Source: Candidatus Omnitrophota bacterium (GTDB lineage Bacteria > Omnitrophota > Koll11 > Gygaellales > JAQTUY01). From it: 9,468 nucleotides of DNA. The DNA lies in contig JAQTUY010000055.1 in the NCBI GenBank assembly GCA_028707105.1, positions 1 through 9,468 of the forward strand, in the 5' to 3' direction. The notes under the pieces are model-generated. The model ran no database searches and was not told the DNA's origin. It was given only the letters and a program-made list of their open reading frames with translations. Shown one piece after another: positions 1 through 5,222 of this stretch (the first letter of the stretch is position 1; each line of letters starts with the position of its first letter). A program made the position numbers and the translations under genes.

Positions 1-1
1 C

Positions 2-30
2 TTGACAATAGCTTAAATAGGTTGTATACT
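2..30 (+). promoter_or_regulatory. Sigma70-type promoter for nadE leader
   Basis: A perfect -35 box TTGACA (2-7) is followed after exactly 17 bases by TATACT (25-30), a five-of-six match to the -10 consensus. Transcription would begin around 36-38, just before the first leader hairpin at 41. This is the only promoter in the window with a good -35 box; those before the torF-like gene and glnA lack one. Read by eye, not tested. Confidence 0.75.
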
Positions 31-40
31 TTGTTTGTAA

Positions 41-134
41 TCAGTCAGTGAAGCTGAGTGAGTTAAGACAGAGAAGTCTTCCGGTACACAGTTGTCGGAA
101 GACTTTTCTGGTTTATAGGACTAAGGCGTCCTAT
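41..134 (+). promoter_or_regulatory. nadE leader: three tandem hexaloop hairpins (ANTAR-like antiterminator)
   Basis: Three hairpins follow one another. H1: TCAG(T)C (41-46) pairs with GCTGA (53-57) with one bulged T, loop AGTGAA (47-52). H2: a 15-bp stem 69-83 with 96-110, a GT bulge at 84-85, then AC/GT closing loop ACAGTT (88-93). H3: a perfect 7-bp stem ATAGGAC (115-121) with GTCCTAT (128-134), loop TAAGGC (122-127). All loops carry G at position 4; H1 and H2 carry A at position 1, H3 carries U. The 3' arm of H3 lies inside the 5' arm of the terminator starting at 123, so H3 and terminator are mutually exclusive. Known ANTAR-domain antiterminators bind paired hexaloop hairpins with A1 and G4; applying this here is inference. 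Confidence 0.65.
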
Positions 135-165
135 GCCCAAAGAGCGGGCATGGAGCGCCTTTTTT
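123..165 (+). terminator. Leader intrinsic terminator before nadE
   Basis: The arms 123-138 and 146-161 pair over 16 positions with only one mismatch (C130/A154) and two G-U pairs, around loop AAAGAGC (139-145). A run of six T (160-165) follows directly. It ends before the nadE start and overlaps the third leader hairpin, so it is read as a conditional attenuator rather than the end of an upstream gene. Confidence 0.8.
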
Positions 166-187
166 GTTAGCTAAAATGGTGACTGAA

Positions 188-1837
188 ATGAAGAAAAAAA
201 CCCTAAAATTAGCGCTTGCGCAGATTAATTGCATTGTTGGCGATTTAAAGGGCAACGCCGATAAAATTGCCGAATATACGGATAGGGCCCGGGAAATGAA
301 AGCGGACATCGTTTGCTTTCCGGAAATGGCTCTGGTAGGTTATCCCCCGGAGGATCTTTTATTTAAAACCAGGTTTGTCGCTGAAAATATCCGCGTTTTG
401 AAGAAGCTGGCGGAGATGATAGGCGAGATTACCGCGGTGGTAGGGTTTGTAGATAAGGATGGCGGCAGACTTTATAATGCCGCGGCTATAATCCGTGACG
501 GGAATATCGAAGGAATATACCGCAAGATGTTCCTGCCTAATTACGGCGTTTTTGACGAGAAGCGTTATTTCCAGAAAGGCAGCGAGGCTTTTACTTTTAG
601 TTTAAAGCTGGCGGGTGCCGAGCCGGCTACGTTTTTTGCCGGAGTGAATATCTGCGAAGATATCTGGCATCAGGAAGGGCCGACAAAGCAGCAGGCTTTG
701 TCAGGCTGCCAGTTAGTGATAAATATAAATGCCTCGCCTTTTCATATGGGGAAGACCAGAGAAAGGGAAGATGTAGTACGCCGGCAGGCAATATCAAATC
801 GTATATTTGTCGCTTATACCAATTTAGTCGGCGGCCAGGATGAGCTGGTTTTTGACGGCCAGAGCATGGTGGTGGACCCGCGTGGCAATATTATAGGTAA
901 AGCGCAGGCATTTAAAGAAGATCTGCTCTTGGTGGACCTGCCTTTATCGCGCGCTGTTAAGCCTGCCAAGCTTCACAGAGAACCCGGATCTTTAGGGTTG
1001 GAGGCAGAGGTTTATGAAGCCCTGGTCCTGGGTTTAAGGGATTATGTCGTAAAAAACGGATTTGAAAAGGTCGTGATCGGGCTGAGCGGAGGGATCGATT
1101 CTTCATTAGTTGCGGTTTTGGCAACGGATGCCCTCGGCAAAGATAATGTTTATGGGGTATTTATGCCTTCACGGTATTCTTCGATCGAGTCGGAAGTGGA
1201 TGCCAGGCAGACAGCGGAAAATCTGGGTATTAAACTTTTGAACATATCTATTGAGTCCATATACAAAATGTATCTTTTGGCTCTTGAAGGGCATTTTACA
1301 GGCGTGAACAGGGATGTTACGGAGGAAAATCTCCAGGCCCGGATAAGGGGGACGCTCCTGATGGCCCTGTCCAATAAATTCGGCTGGCTTCTTCTTTCTA
1401 CCGGAAATAAATCCGAAATGAGCACCGGTTACGCCACGCTGTACGGGGATATGGCCGGAGGGCTGGCAGTGATCAAAGACGTGCCTAAAACGCTGGTTTA
1501 TCGCCTTGCCGGCTACAGGAATTCTAAAAATACGGTCATCCCAGAGCGGGTATTCAGTAAGGAGCCAACCGCCGAACTGCGTCTTAACCAGAAGGACAAG
1601 GATACGTTGCCTCCTTATGAGACGTTGGACCCGATCCTGAAAGCTTATATTGAACAGGACGAGGATTTGGATAAGATCGTATCCGCGGGGTTTGATAAAG
1701 ATACTGCGTCGAAGATCTTAAATATGGTGGATAGGAGCGAGCATAAGCGCCGCCAGTCGCCTCCAGGCATTAAGATAACGCCGCGCGCCTTCGGCAGGGA
1801 TCGCAGGATGCCGATAACTAATAAGTTCAGAGGGTGA
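188..1837 (+). CDS. nadE: Glutamine-dependent NAD+ synthetase
   Basis: Makes NAD+ from nicotinic acid adenine dinucleotide, ATP and glutamine in the cytoplasm; a 549-residue two-domain enzyme of normal length for the family. The N-terminal nitrilase-fold glutaminase (about 5-265) shows the Glu-Lys-Cys triad: Glu46 in FPEMALVGYPPEDL, Lys113 in YRKMFLPNYGVFDE and Cys156 in GVNICEDIWH. The C-terminal synthetase domain (about 275-549) has the ATP pyrophosphatase loop SGGIDSS (300-306) and the STGNKSE motif. The ATG at 188 is chosen because MKKKTLKLALAQIN matches where the family's first strand begins. In-frame ATG 176 and GTG 179 are possible, and TTG 164 lies in the terminator T-run; none has a clear Shine-Dalgarno. 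The gene sits behind a nitrogen-type attenuator and is followed one base after its stop by a sigma factor gene, so the two are probably co-translated. Confidence 0.95.
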   Translation: MKKKTLKLALAQINCIVGDLKGNADKIAEYTDRAREMKADIVCFPEMALVGYPPEDLLFKTRFVAENIRVLKKLAEMIGEITAVVGFVDKDGGRLYNAAAIIRDGNIEGIYRKMFLPNYGVFDEKRYFQKGSEAFTFSLKLAGAEPATFFAGVNICEDIWHQEGPTKQQALSGCQLVININASPFHMGKTREREDVVRRQAISNRIFVAYTNLVGGQDELVFDGQSMVVDPRGNIIGKAQAFKEDLLLVDLPLSRAVKPAKLHREPGSLGLEAEVYEALVLGLRDYVVKNGFEKVVIGLSGGIDSSLVAVLATDALGKDNVYGVFMPSRYSSIESEVDARQTAENLGIKLLNISIESIYKMYLLALEGHFTGVNRDVTEENLQARIRGTLLMALSNKFGWLLLSTGNKSEMSTGYATLYGDMAGGLAVIKDVPKTLVYRLAGYRNSKNTVIPERVFSKEPTAELRLNQKDKDTLPPYETLDPILKAYIEQDEDLDKIVSAGFDKDTASKILNMVDRSEHKRRQSPPGIKITPRAFGRDRRMPITNKFRG

Positions 1838-1838
1838 A

Positions 1839-2363
1839 ATGGAATTTGAAGAATTAGTGCGAAAATTAACTCCTACTCTCAAAAGGATAACCTATAAGCT
1901 GAACGGGCATTTTACTTTTTTTAGCGATGAGGACCTGTTCCAGGAGGCATTAATCCGCCTTCTGGAAGATCATAGAGAGGGCAAACTTGAAGATAAAACC
2001 GATAGTTACATCCTTCAGGGGTGTTATTTTCACCTTAAAAACCATATCCGCACGGTCCAGGATAAAGCGCCTATGGTGAGTTTAAACATCCTGCTTAATA
2101 ATGAAGGCGCTGATCTTGAAGATATTTTGCCTTCAACAATGCCGATTACGCAGCCCGCTTTCGCGCAAGAAAGGGTGTTGGTTGAGGATATCGAAGATAG
2201 CGGCCTGACCGAGAAAGAGAAAAGGCTTGTGGGCCTGTGCATGGAGGGATTGACTGTCAGGGAGATCGGTAAAAGACTTGGGGTTTCCCACGTTATGGTT
2301 ATCAGGATCAGGAATGATATCAGGAACAAATGCCGTCGATTCCGGAAAGAATTATTAAAGTAG
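1839..2363 (+). CDS. Small sigma70-family RNA polymerase sigma factor
   Basis: A 174-residue protein with the two-domain plan of ECF-like sigma factors. Region 2 spans about 6-77, including the core-binding segment around DEDLFQEALIRL (30-41), followed by a basic helix. An acidic linker follows (about 90-120), then region 4 (about 123-170) with helix-turn-helix LTVREIGKRLGVSHVMVIRI. The ATG lies one base after the nadE stop, with AGAGGG (1829-1834) as ribosome site inside the end of nadE, so translation is probably coupled. No anti-sigma gene is next to it. Its target promoters are unknown; the odd -35-less promoters before the torF-like gene and glnA are candidates, but nothing proves this. 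It is not an ANTAR protein: the C-terminal helices read as sigma region 4. Family assignment is firm, role is not. Confidence 0.82.
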   Translation: MEFEELVRKLTPTLKRITYKLNGHFTFFSDEDLFQEALIRLLEDHREGKLEDKTDSYILQGCYFHLKNHIRTVQDKAPMVSLNILLNNEGADLEDILPSTMPITQPAFAQERVLVEDIEDSGLTEKEKRLVGLCMEGLTVREIGKRLGVSHVMVIRIRNDIRNKCRRFRKELLK

Positions 2364-2365
2364 AA

Positions 2366-2399
2366 GTTACCATTTCCCGGTTTTATTTACTTGTATAGA
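2366..2399 (+). promoter_or_regulatory. Promoter element shared with glnA
   Basis: The 32 bases 2366-2397 match 4985-5016 before glnA at 27 positions with no gap. Conserved blocks are GTTACCA at the 5' end and TTTATTTACTTGTATA at the 3' end. TATAGA (2394-2399) looks like a -10 box, but the matching -35 position (2371-2376, CATTTC) is poor, suggesting an activator or alternative sigma factor. The element starts two bases after the sigma factor stop, and the first leader hairpin begins eight bases after TATA, as in the glnA copy. Confidence 0.6.
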
Positions 2400-2404
2400 T
2401 GTAA

Positions 2405-2455
2405 GCCCTTAAAGATAAGGGCAGTCACATTGATGTGAAAACAGACAAAGGCGTT
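2405..2455 (+). promoter_or_regulatory. torF-like/amt leader: hexaloop hairpins 1-3 (ANTAR-like)
   Basis: H1: GCCCTT (2405-2410) pairs with AAGGGC (2417-2422), loop AAAGAT. H2: TCAC (2425-2428) pairs with GTGA (2435-2438), loop ATTGAT. H3: GAC (2444-2446) pairs with GTT (2453-2455) including one G-U, loop AAAGGC (2447-2452). All three loops have A1 and G4, the identity positions of ANTAR target loops. H1 and H2 stems are perfect; H3 is weak alone but its position and loop match the glnA copy, and its 3' arm overlaps the 5' arm of the first terminator at 2451. Likely role: a regulator bound to the tandem loops holds H3 and prevents termination before the ammonium transport genes. Confidence 0.7.
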
Positions 2456-2479
2456 CCTTAAAATAAAGGAGCGCTTTTT
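2451..2479 (+). terminator. First leader terminator before torF-like/amt/glnK
   Basis: GCGTTCCTT (2451-2459) pairs with AAGGAGCGC (2466-2474) over nine bp including one G-U, around loop AAAATA, followed by TTTTT (2475-2479). The A-run upstream of the stem can extend pairing into the T-run. It shares bases with leader hairpin 3, so only one can form. Confidence 0.75.
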
Positions 2480-2488
2480 AGTATCACG

Positions 2489-2504
2489 AAGACGTAGGCG
2501 TCTT
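2489..2504 (+). promoter_or_regulatory. Fourth hexaloop hairpin, second antiterminator
   Basis: AAGAC (2489-2493) pairs perfectly with GTCTT (2500-2504), leaving loop GTAGGC (2494-2499). It has G4, and its loop 3' half AGGC is the same as in the nadE, torF-like H3 and glnA H3 loops, but position 1 is G. The G and C could also pair to give a TAGG tetraloop. Its 3' arm overlaps the 5' arm of the second terminator, repeating the antiterminator-terminator unit. Confidence 0.5.
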
Positions 2505-2540
2505 TTTGTACCCCATGGCGGGTCAAAAAGGCGCTTTTTT
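2498..2540 (+). terminator. Second leader terminator before torF-like/amt/glnK
   Basis: GCGTCTTTTTG (2498-2508) pairs with CAAAAAGGCGC (2524-2534) over 11 bp including one G-U. After a small internal loop CCC (2511-2513) pairs with GGG (2520-2522) around CATGGC. TTTTTT (2535-2540) follows. It lies 21 bases before the torF-like start, so transcription must pass two terminators to reach amt. Confidence 0.75.
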
Positions 2541-2561
2541 GTTACGGAAAGGAGAAAGAGC

Positions 2562-3326
2562 ATGAGAAATTGGCTGGTGGCGTTAGTGGTTCTGGCGGGG
2601 TGTTGTAGTTTTGTTCCGCTTGGCTTTGCCCAAGAGGAAGAAGGATTGCTTTCTAAATCCGGTTTTGAAGTAAGCGGCGATCTGGCAATATGCACTCAAT
2701 ACGTTTGGAGAGGTATCCTGCTTGATAGGGATATGGTAATGCAGCCCGGTTTTTATATTACCAGCCCCGAATCAAAATTAGGCAGGATCAAAGCCGGAGT
2801 ATGGTCAAGCCAGGATGTGCAGAACCGGGATAACCTGCATTCGCAGGAATTAGATTATATATTTGATTATACTTATGCTTTTGAAAAATTTAGCTTATCC
2901 GCCGGGCATACCTATTATGATTTTCCGGATTCGGATCTCAACAGCCGGGAATTTTATACCGGCGTCAGTTTATCGGCTGTGCCTTTATCGCCTTCACTGT
3001 ACTTTTATTACGATTATGGCGATGAGAGCGATGGGGGCGGAGATGGAAGCTATACGGTCTTGAACCTATCGCATAGCATCCCTATTAAGAATACGGCTTT
3101 TACGCTGGATCTGGGCGGGCATATCGGTTATAACCACGGGCTATTTATACGCGGCAATGGGGGTGACGCGGGGTTTAAGGTTGGATTGACAATTCCCTTG
3201 ACCAAAAATTTATCTTTTGGCCCAAGCGTTAATTATACGATCCCTTTGGCGGATCTGCGAAGTAAAGATGACGGCGCTCAAAAGAACCGTTTTTACGGGG
3301 CATTCAGCTTTGCTTATGTTTTTTAA
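2562..3326 (+). CDS. TorF-family putative outer-membrane porin
   Basis: A 254-residue exported protein. Residues 1-23 form a signal peptide: short basic start, hydrophobic core, then a GFA/Q signal peptidase I site. An LAGC at 11-14 resembles a lipobox, so lipoprotein processing cannot be excluded. The mature part alternates polar and hydrophobic residues, is rich in Tyr, Phe and Gly, opens with a TQYVWRGI strand typical of the TorF/TIGR02001 family and ends in YVF, as expected for an outer-membrane beta barrel. AAAGGAG (2548-2554) lies seven bases before the ATG. It is first in a unit with amt and glnK (18 bases to amt). A role in letting ammonium or small nitrogen compounds through the outer membrane is inferred from that context only. 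It implies a Gram-negative envelope. Confidence 0.8.
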   Translation: MRNWLVALVVLAGCCSFVPLGFAQEEEGLLSKSGFEVSGDLAICTQYVWRGILLDRDMVMQPGFYITSPESKLGRIKAGVWSSQDVQNRDNLHSQELDYIFDYTYAFEKFSLSAGHTYYDFPDSDLNSREFYTGVSLSAVPLSPSLYFYYDYGDESDGGGDGSYTVLNLSHSIPIKNTAFTLDLGGHIGYNHGLFIRGNGGDAGFKVGLTIPLTKNLSFGPSVNYTIPLADLRSKDDGAQKNRFYGAFSFAYVF

Positions 3327-3344
3327 AATAAAAGGAGGAATACA

Positions 3345-4574
3345 ATGATCAATGCTGGCGATACCGCTTTTGTCTTAGCGGCGGCGGGGTTAGTAATGTT
3401 GATGACCCCCGGTTTGGCTTTTTTCTATGGCGGGATGGTGCGTAAGAAAAATGTTTTAAGCGTTTTGATGCAGTGTTTTATTATTTTGTGTGTTTTAAGC
3501 GTGCATTGGGTTTTAGTCGGCTATAGCCTGTCTTTTGCGCCCGGTACTGGTTTTTGGGGCGGCTTGAGGTGGTTTGCGCTTAACGGAGTGGGCCTTGAGC
3601 CTTACGCCGATTATTCCGGGACTATACCGCATCAGGCTTTTATGATCTTTCAGGGTATGTTCGCCGTGATCACCCCCGCGCTTATTATCGGGGCATTCGC
3701 CGAGAGGATGAAATTTTCCGCTTTTCTGCTTTTTACCCTTCTTTGGGCGACCTTTGTCTACGCTCCGGTCTGCCATTGGGTATGGGGTATCGGCGGGTGG
3801 CTGCGTAATCTGGGCGCGCTGGATTTTGCCGGGGGGACAGTCGTGCATATCAATGCCGGTATCGCGGCTTTGGTTACGGCATTAGTGATCGGTAAAAGGA
3901 AGAATCTTGAGCGTAATGTCCCGGCGCCGCATAATATGCCTTTTGTAGTCTTAGGAACAGCCTTGCTTTGGTTCGGATGGTTTGGTTTTAACGCCGGAAG
4001 CGCGCTGGCCGCAAACGGCCTGGCGGTCAACGCCTTCGTGGTGACCCATACCGCAGCCGCAGCCGCGGGCTTAAGCTGGGCTTTGATAGAATGGGTCCGT
4101 AACGGCAGGCCTACGATTTTCGGCGTTTGCAGCGGAGCTGTCGCAGGATTAGTCGCGATCACTCCGGCGGCCGGGTATGTCAATGTCCTGTCCGCGATAA
4201 TAATCGGCGCGTTGGTAAGTGTTTTCTGTTTTATCGCTGTCACGGTCATCAAGCCGAAATTGGGCTATGATGATTCCCTGGACGCTTTTGGAGTGCATTG
4301 CGTAGGCGGGATCTGGGGCGCGCTGGCTACGGGGTTATTCGCCTCTAAGCTGGTTAATCCCGCGGGAGCGAATGGCCTGTTCTTCGGTAATCCCAGGCAA
4401 TTATTGATCCAGGCAGCAGCTGTTTTAGCAACTATAGCTTATACTTTTATCGTGACAATTATTATTTATAAATTAGTGGACCTGGTTATCGGAGTCCGAG
4501 CCAGTGAAAAGGAAGAAGCCATGGGGCTTGATATTACGCAACATCAGGAAAGAGCCTATACGGTACTTGAATAA
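3345..4574 (+). CDS. amt: Ammonium transporter, Amt family
   Basis: A 409-residue inner-membrane channel with about 11 transmembrane segments that conducts ammonium into the cell as a trimer. The N-terminal signature PGLAFFYGGMVRKKNVLS is present. The twin pore histidines are His168 (in DFAGGTVVHINAG) and His318 (in FGVHCVGGIWGALATG), with the substrate-site Asp160 eight residues before the first. The periplasmic Phe region FQGMFAVITPALI is intact. The cytoplasmic tail RASEKEEAMGLDITQHQERAY is the conserved segment that contacts P-II protein. No cleaved signal peptide is evident, unlike E. coli AmtB. The start has a strong AAAGGAGG (3331-3338). GlnK follows after 61 bases, the classic amt-glnK pairing, though in reversed order to E. 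coli glnK-amtB. Confidence 0.96.
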   Translation: MINAGDTAFVLAAAGLVMLMTPGLAFFYGGMVRKKNVLSVLMQCFIILCVLSVHWVLVGYSLSFAPGTGFWGGLRWFALNGVGLEPYADYSGTIPHQAFMIFQGMFAVITPALIIGAFAERMKFSAFLLFTLLWATFVYAPVCHWVWGIGGWLRNLGALDFAGGTVVHINAGIAALVTALVIGKRKNLERNVPAPHNMPFVVLGTALLWFGWFGFNAGSALAANGLAVNAFVVTHTAAAAAGLSWALIEWVRNGRPTIFGVCSGAVAGLVAITPAAGYVNVLSAIIIGALVSVFCFIAVTVIKPKLGYDDSLDAFGVHCVGGIWGALATGLFASKLVNPAGANGLFFGNPRQLLIQAAAVLATIAYTFIVTIIIYKLVDLVIGVRASEKEEAMGLDITQHQERAYTVLE

Positions 4575-4580
4575 ATAAGA

Positions 4581-4624
4581 CACCCCGCGTTGTCTAAAGA
4601 ACGCGGGGTGCGCCCTTGTGGGCG
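4581..4624 (+). promoter_or_regulatory. Twin hairpins between amt and glnK
   Basis: A very stable hairpin, CACCCCGCGTT (4581-4591) with AACGCGGGGTG (4600-4610), 11 perfect bp and an eight-base loop, is followed at once by CGCCC-TTGT-GGGCG (4611-4624), which abuts the glnK ribosome site. There is no T-run, so it is not an intrinsic terminator. It more likely sets mRNA stability, RNA processing or the ratio of Amt to GlnK. The second hairpin resembles one before the glnA ribosome site. Confidence 0.6.
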
Positions 4625-4635
4625 AGGAGGAAGAA

Positions 4636-4977
4636 ATGAAGCTTGTTATTGCTATCATCCAGCCGCATAAACTGGAAGAAGTAAAAGAGGAACTCTATAA
4701 AACCGAGATCAATTTGCTGACTGTGAGCGAAGTGCTGGGCCATGGCCGGCAGAAGGGCATTACCGAAATATACCGCGGCGCCAAAGAGACCGGAAATCTT
4801 TTAAAAAAGGTGCGCCTTGAGATAGCGGTTAATGATAATTTCCTTGAGCCTGCGATCAAGGCGGTTATCAAGGGCGCCAAGACCGGGGAGACCGGAGACG
4901 GCAAGATATTTGTTTTGGATCTAAAAGAATGCGTGCGCATCCGCACCGAGGAAAAGGGGGTTTCGGCAATAGGCTAA
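4636..4977 (+). CDS. glnK: P-II nitrogen regulatory protein (GlnK/GlnB type) lacking Tyr51
   Basis: A 113-residue trimeric signal protein that reads 2-oxoglutarate and ATP/ADP and gates Amt. The start [16 protein letters not shown], the GHGRQKG segment with Gln39, Lys58, the B-loop [11 protein letters not shown] and the C-loop RIRT are all conserved. In the T-loop (about 37-55) Arg47, which plugs the AmtB pore in E. coli GlnK, is present, as is Tyr46. Position 51, the uridylylated Tyr of enteric P-II, is Glu (codon 4786-4788), and position 49 is Ala, so neither known T-loop modification site is kept. The ATG at 4636 follows GAGGAGG (4624-4630) by five bases and gives the family length; an upstream GTG at 4618 would add six odd acidic residues. 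No terminator follows; the glnA promoter begins eight bases after the stop. Confidence 0.95.
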   Translation: MKLVIAIIQPHKLEEVKEELYKTEINLLTVSEVLGHGRQKGITEIYRGAKETGNLLKKVRLEIAVNDNFLEPAIKAVIKGAKTGETGDGKIFVLDLKECVRIRTEEKGVSAIG

Positions 4978-4984
4978 AAAAAGT

Positions 4985-5018
4985 GTTACCAAATCGCGCG
5001 TTTATTTACTTGTATATG
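4985..5018 (+). promoter_or_regulatory. Promoter element before glnA, copy of the torF-like one
   Basis: Bases 4985-5016 align without gaps to 2366-2397 with 27 of 32 identical, including GTTACCA and TTTATTTACTTGTATA. TATATG (5013-5018) would be the -10 box; no good -35 box is found at the right distance. The conservation over the whole element, not only the -10, suggests binding of an activator or a specialised sigma factor. It gives glnA its own start site just after glnK. Confidence 0.6.
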
Positions 5019-5023
5019 TAGAG

Positions 5024-5096
5024 AAGCAAAGATTAAGCTTTAGGCACATAGTAGTGTCGGATTAGGCAGCAAAAGATAAAACGAACATAGGCGTTC
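5024..5096 (+). promoter_or_regulatory. glnA leader: tandem hexaloop hairpins (ANTAR-like)
   Basis: H2: GGCAC (5043-5047) pairs with GTGTC (5054-5058) with one G-U, loop ATAGTA. H3: GAAC (5083-5086) pairs with GTTC (5093-5096), loop ATAGGC (5087-5092). Both loops have A1 and G4. H3 overlaps the 5' arm of the terminator starting at 5089, so the two exclude each other. Upstream, AAGC (5024-5027) and GCTT (5037-5040) flank AAAGAT plus three extra bases; the same AAAGAT is the H1 loop of the torF-like leader at the same distance from the promoter, so this looks like a relaxed H1. This leader is the clearest match to the ANTAR two-hairpin rule in the window. Confidence 0.7.
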
Positions 5097-5136
5097 ATTA
5101 TGGTCAAAGATGTTTGACTGTGGTGGACGCCTTTTT
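5089..5136 (+). terminator. Leader intrinsic terminator before glnA
   Basis: Arms 5089-5107 and 5114-5132 can pair along 19 consecutive positions, several of them G-U, around loop AGATGT (5108-5113), followed by TTTTT (5132-5136). The outer arm AGGCGTTC is the same segment used by antiterminator hairpin 3. The glnA start is 86 bases further on. Confidence 0.78.
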
Positions 5137-5194
5137 GTTTACAGCGCCGATAACGGCGTAATTATACCCCGCGCTGATATGCATTGTGCGGATA

Positions 5195-5216
5195 TGGCCC
5201 TTGTGGCCAAAGGAGA
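5195..5216 (+). promoter_or_regulatory. Hairpin and ribosome site before glnA
   Basis: TGGCC (5195-5199) pairs with GGCCA (5205-5209) around CTTGT, just before AGGAGA (5211-5216), which decides the ATG at 5223. The same CCCTTGTGG core with paired flanks precedes the glnK ribosome site at 4611-4624. A second small hairpin, CGCCG-ATAA-CGGCG, lies at 5145-5158. Confidence 0.45.
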
Positions 5217-5222
5217 AATAAG

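Noticed and set aside
69..110. The long stem at 69-110 as the terminator of an upstream gene
   Set aside because: A promoter lies upstream of it at 2-30 and the T-run after it is broken, so it fits better as hairpin 2 of the nadE leader. A dual role cannot be excluded.
164..187. Upstream TTG, ATG and GTG starts for nadE
   Set aside because: The TTG is in the terminator T-run, and the extra residues fall before the family's first strand. ATG 176 stays possible but ATG 188 fits the family better.
1839..2363. The sigma-like protein as the missing ANTAR regulator
   Set aside because: Its N-terminal half has the DEDLFQEA sigma region 2 pattern and its C-terminal half a region 4 helix-turn-helix, not the three-helix ANTAR pattern.
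2366..2400. Sigma54 promoter before the torF-like gene or glnA
   Set aside because: No GG-N10-GC core of the TGGCAC-N5-TTGCA type at these sites; the conserved TTGTATA block is better read as a -10 region.
2863..3063. A 66-codon + strand frame inside the torF-like gene
   Set aside because: Out of frame with the signal peptide-bearing protein, no ribosome site, odd composition.
4618..4635. GTG start for glnK six codons upstream
   Set aside because: The codons are the Shine-Dalgarno region itself (Glu-rich artefact); ATG 4636 gives the standard P-II start.
5024..5136. Known glutamine riboswitch or T-box as explanation of the leaders
   Set aside because: I see no T-box sequence and no recognisable glutamine aptamer core; the repeated A1/G4 hexaloops point to a protein-bound antiterminator instead.
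5184..5222. N-terminal extension of glnA from TTG 5184
   Set aside because: It would translate through a hairpin and the Shine-Dalgarno of the ATG at 5223, and its 13 residues look unlike glutamine synthetase.
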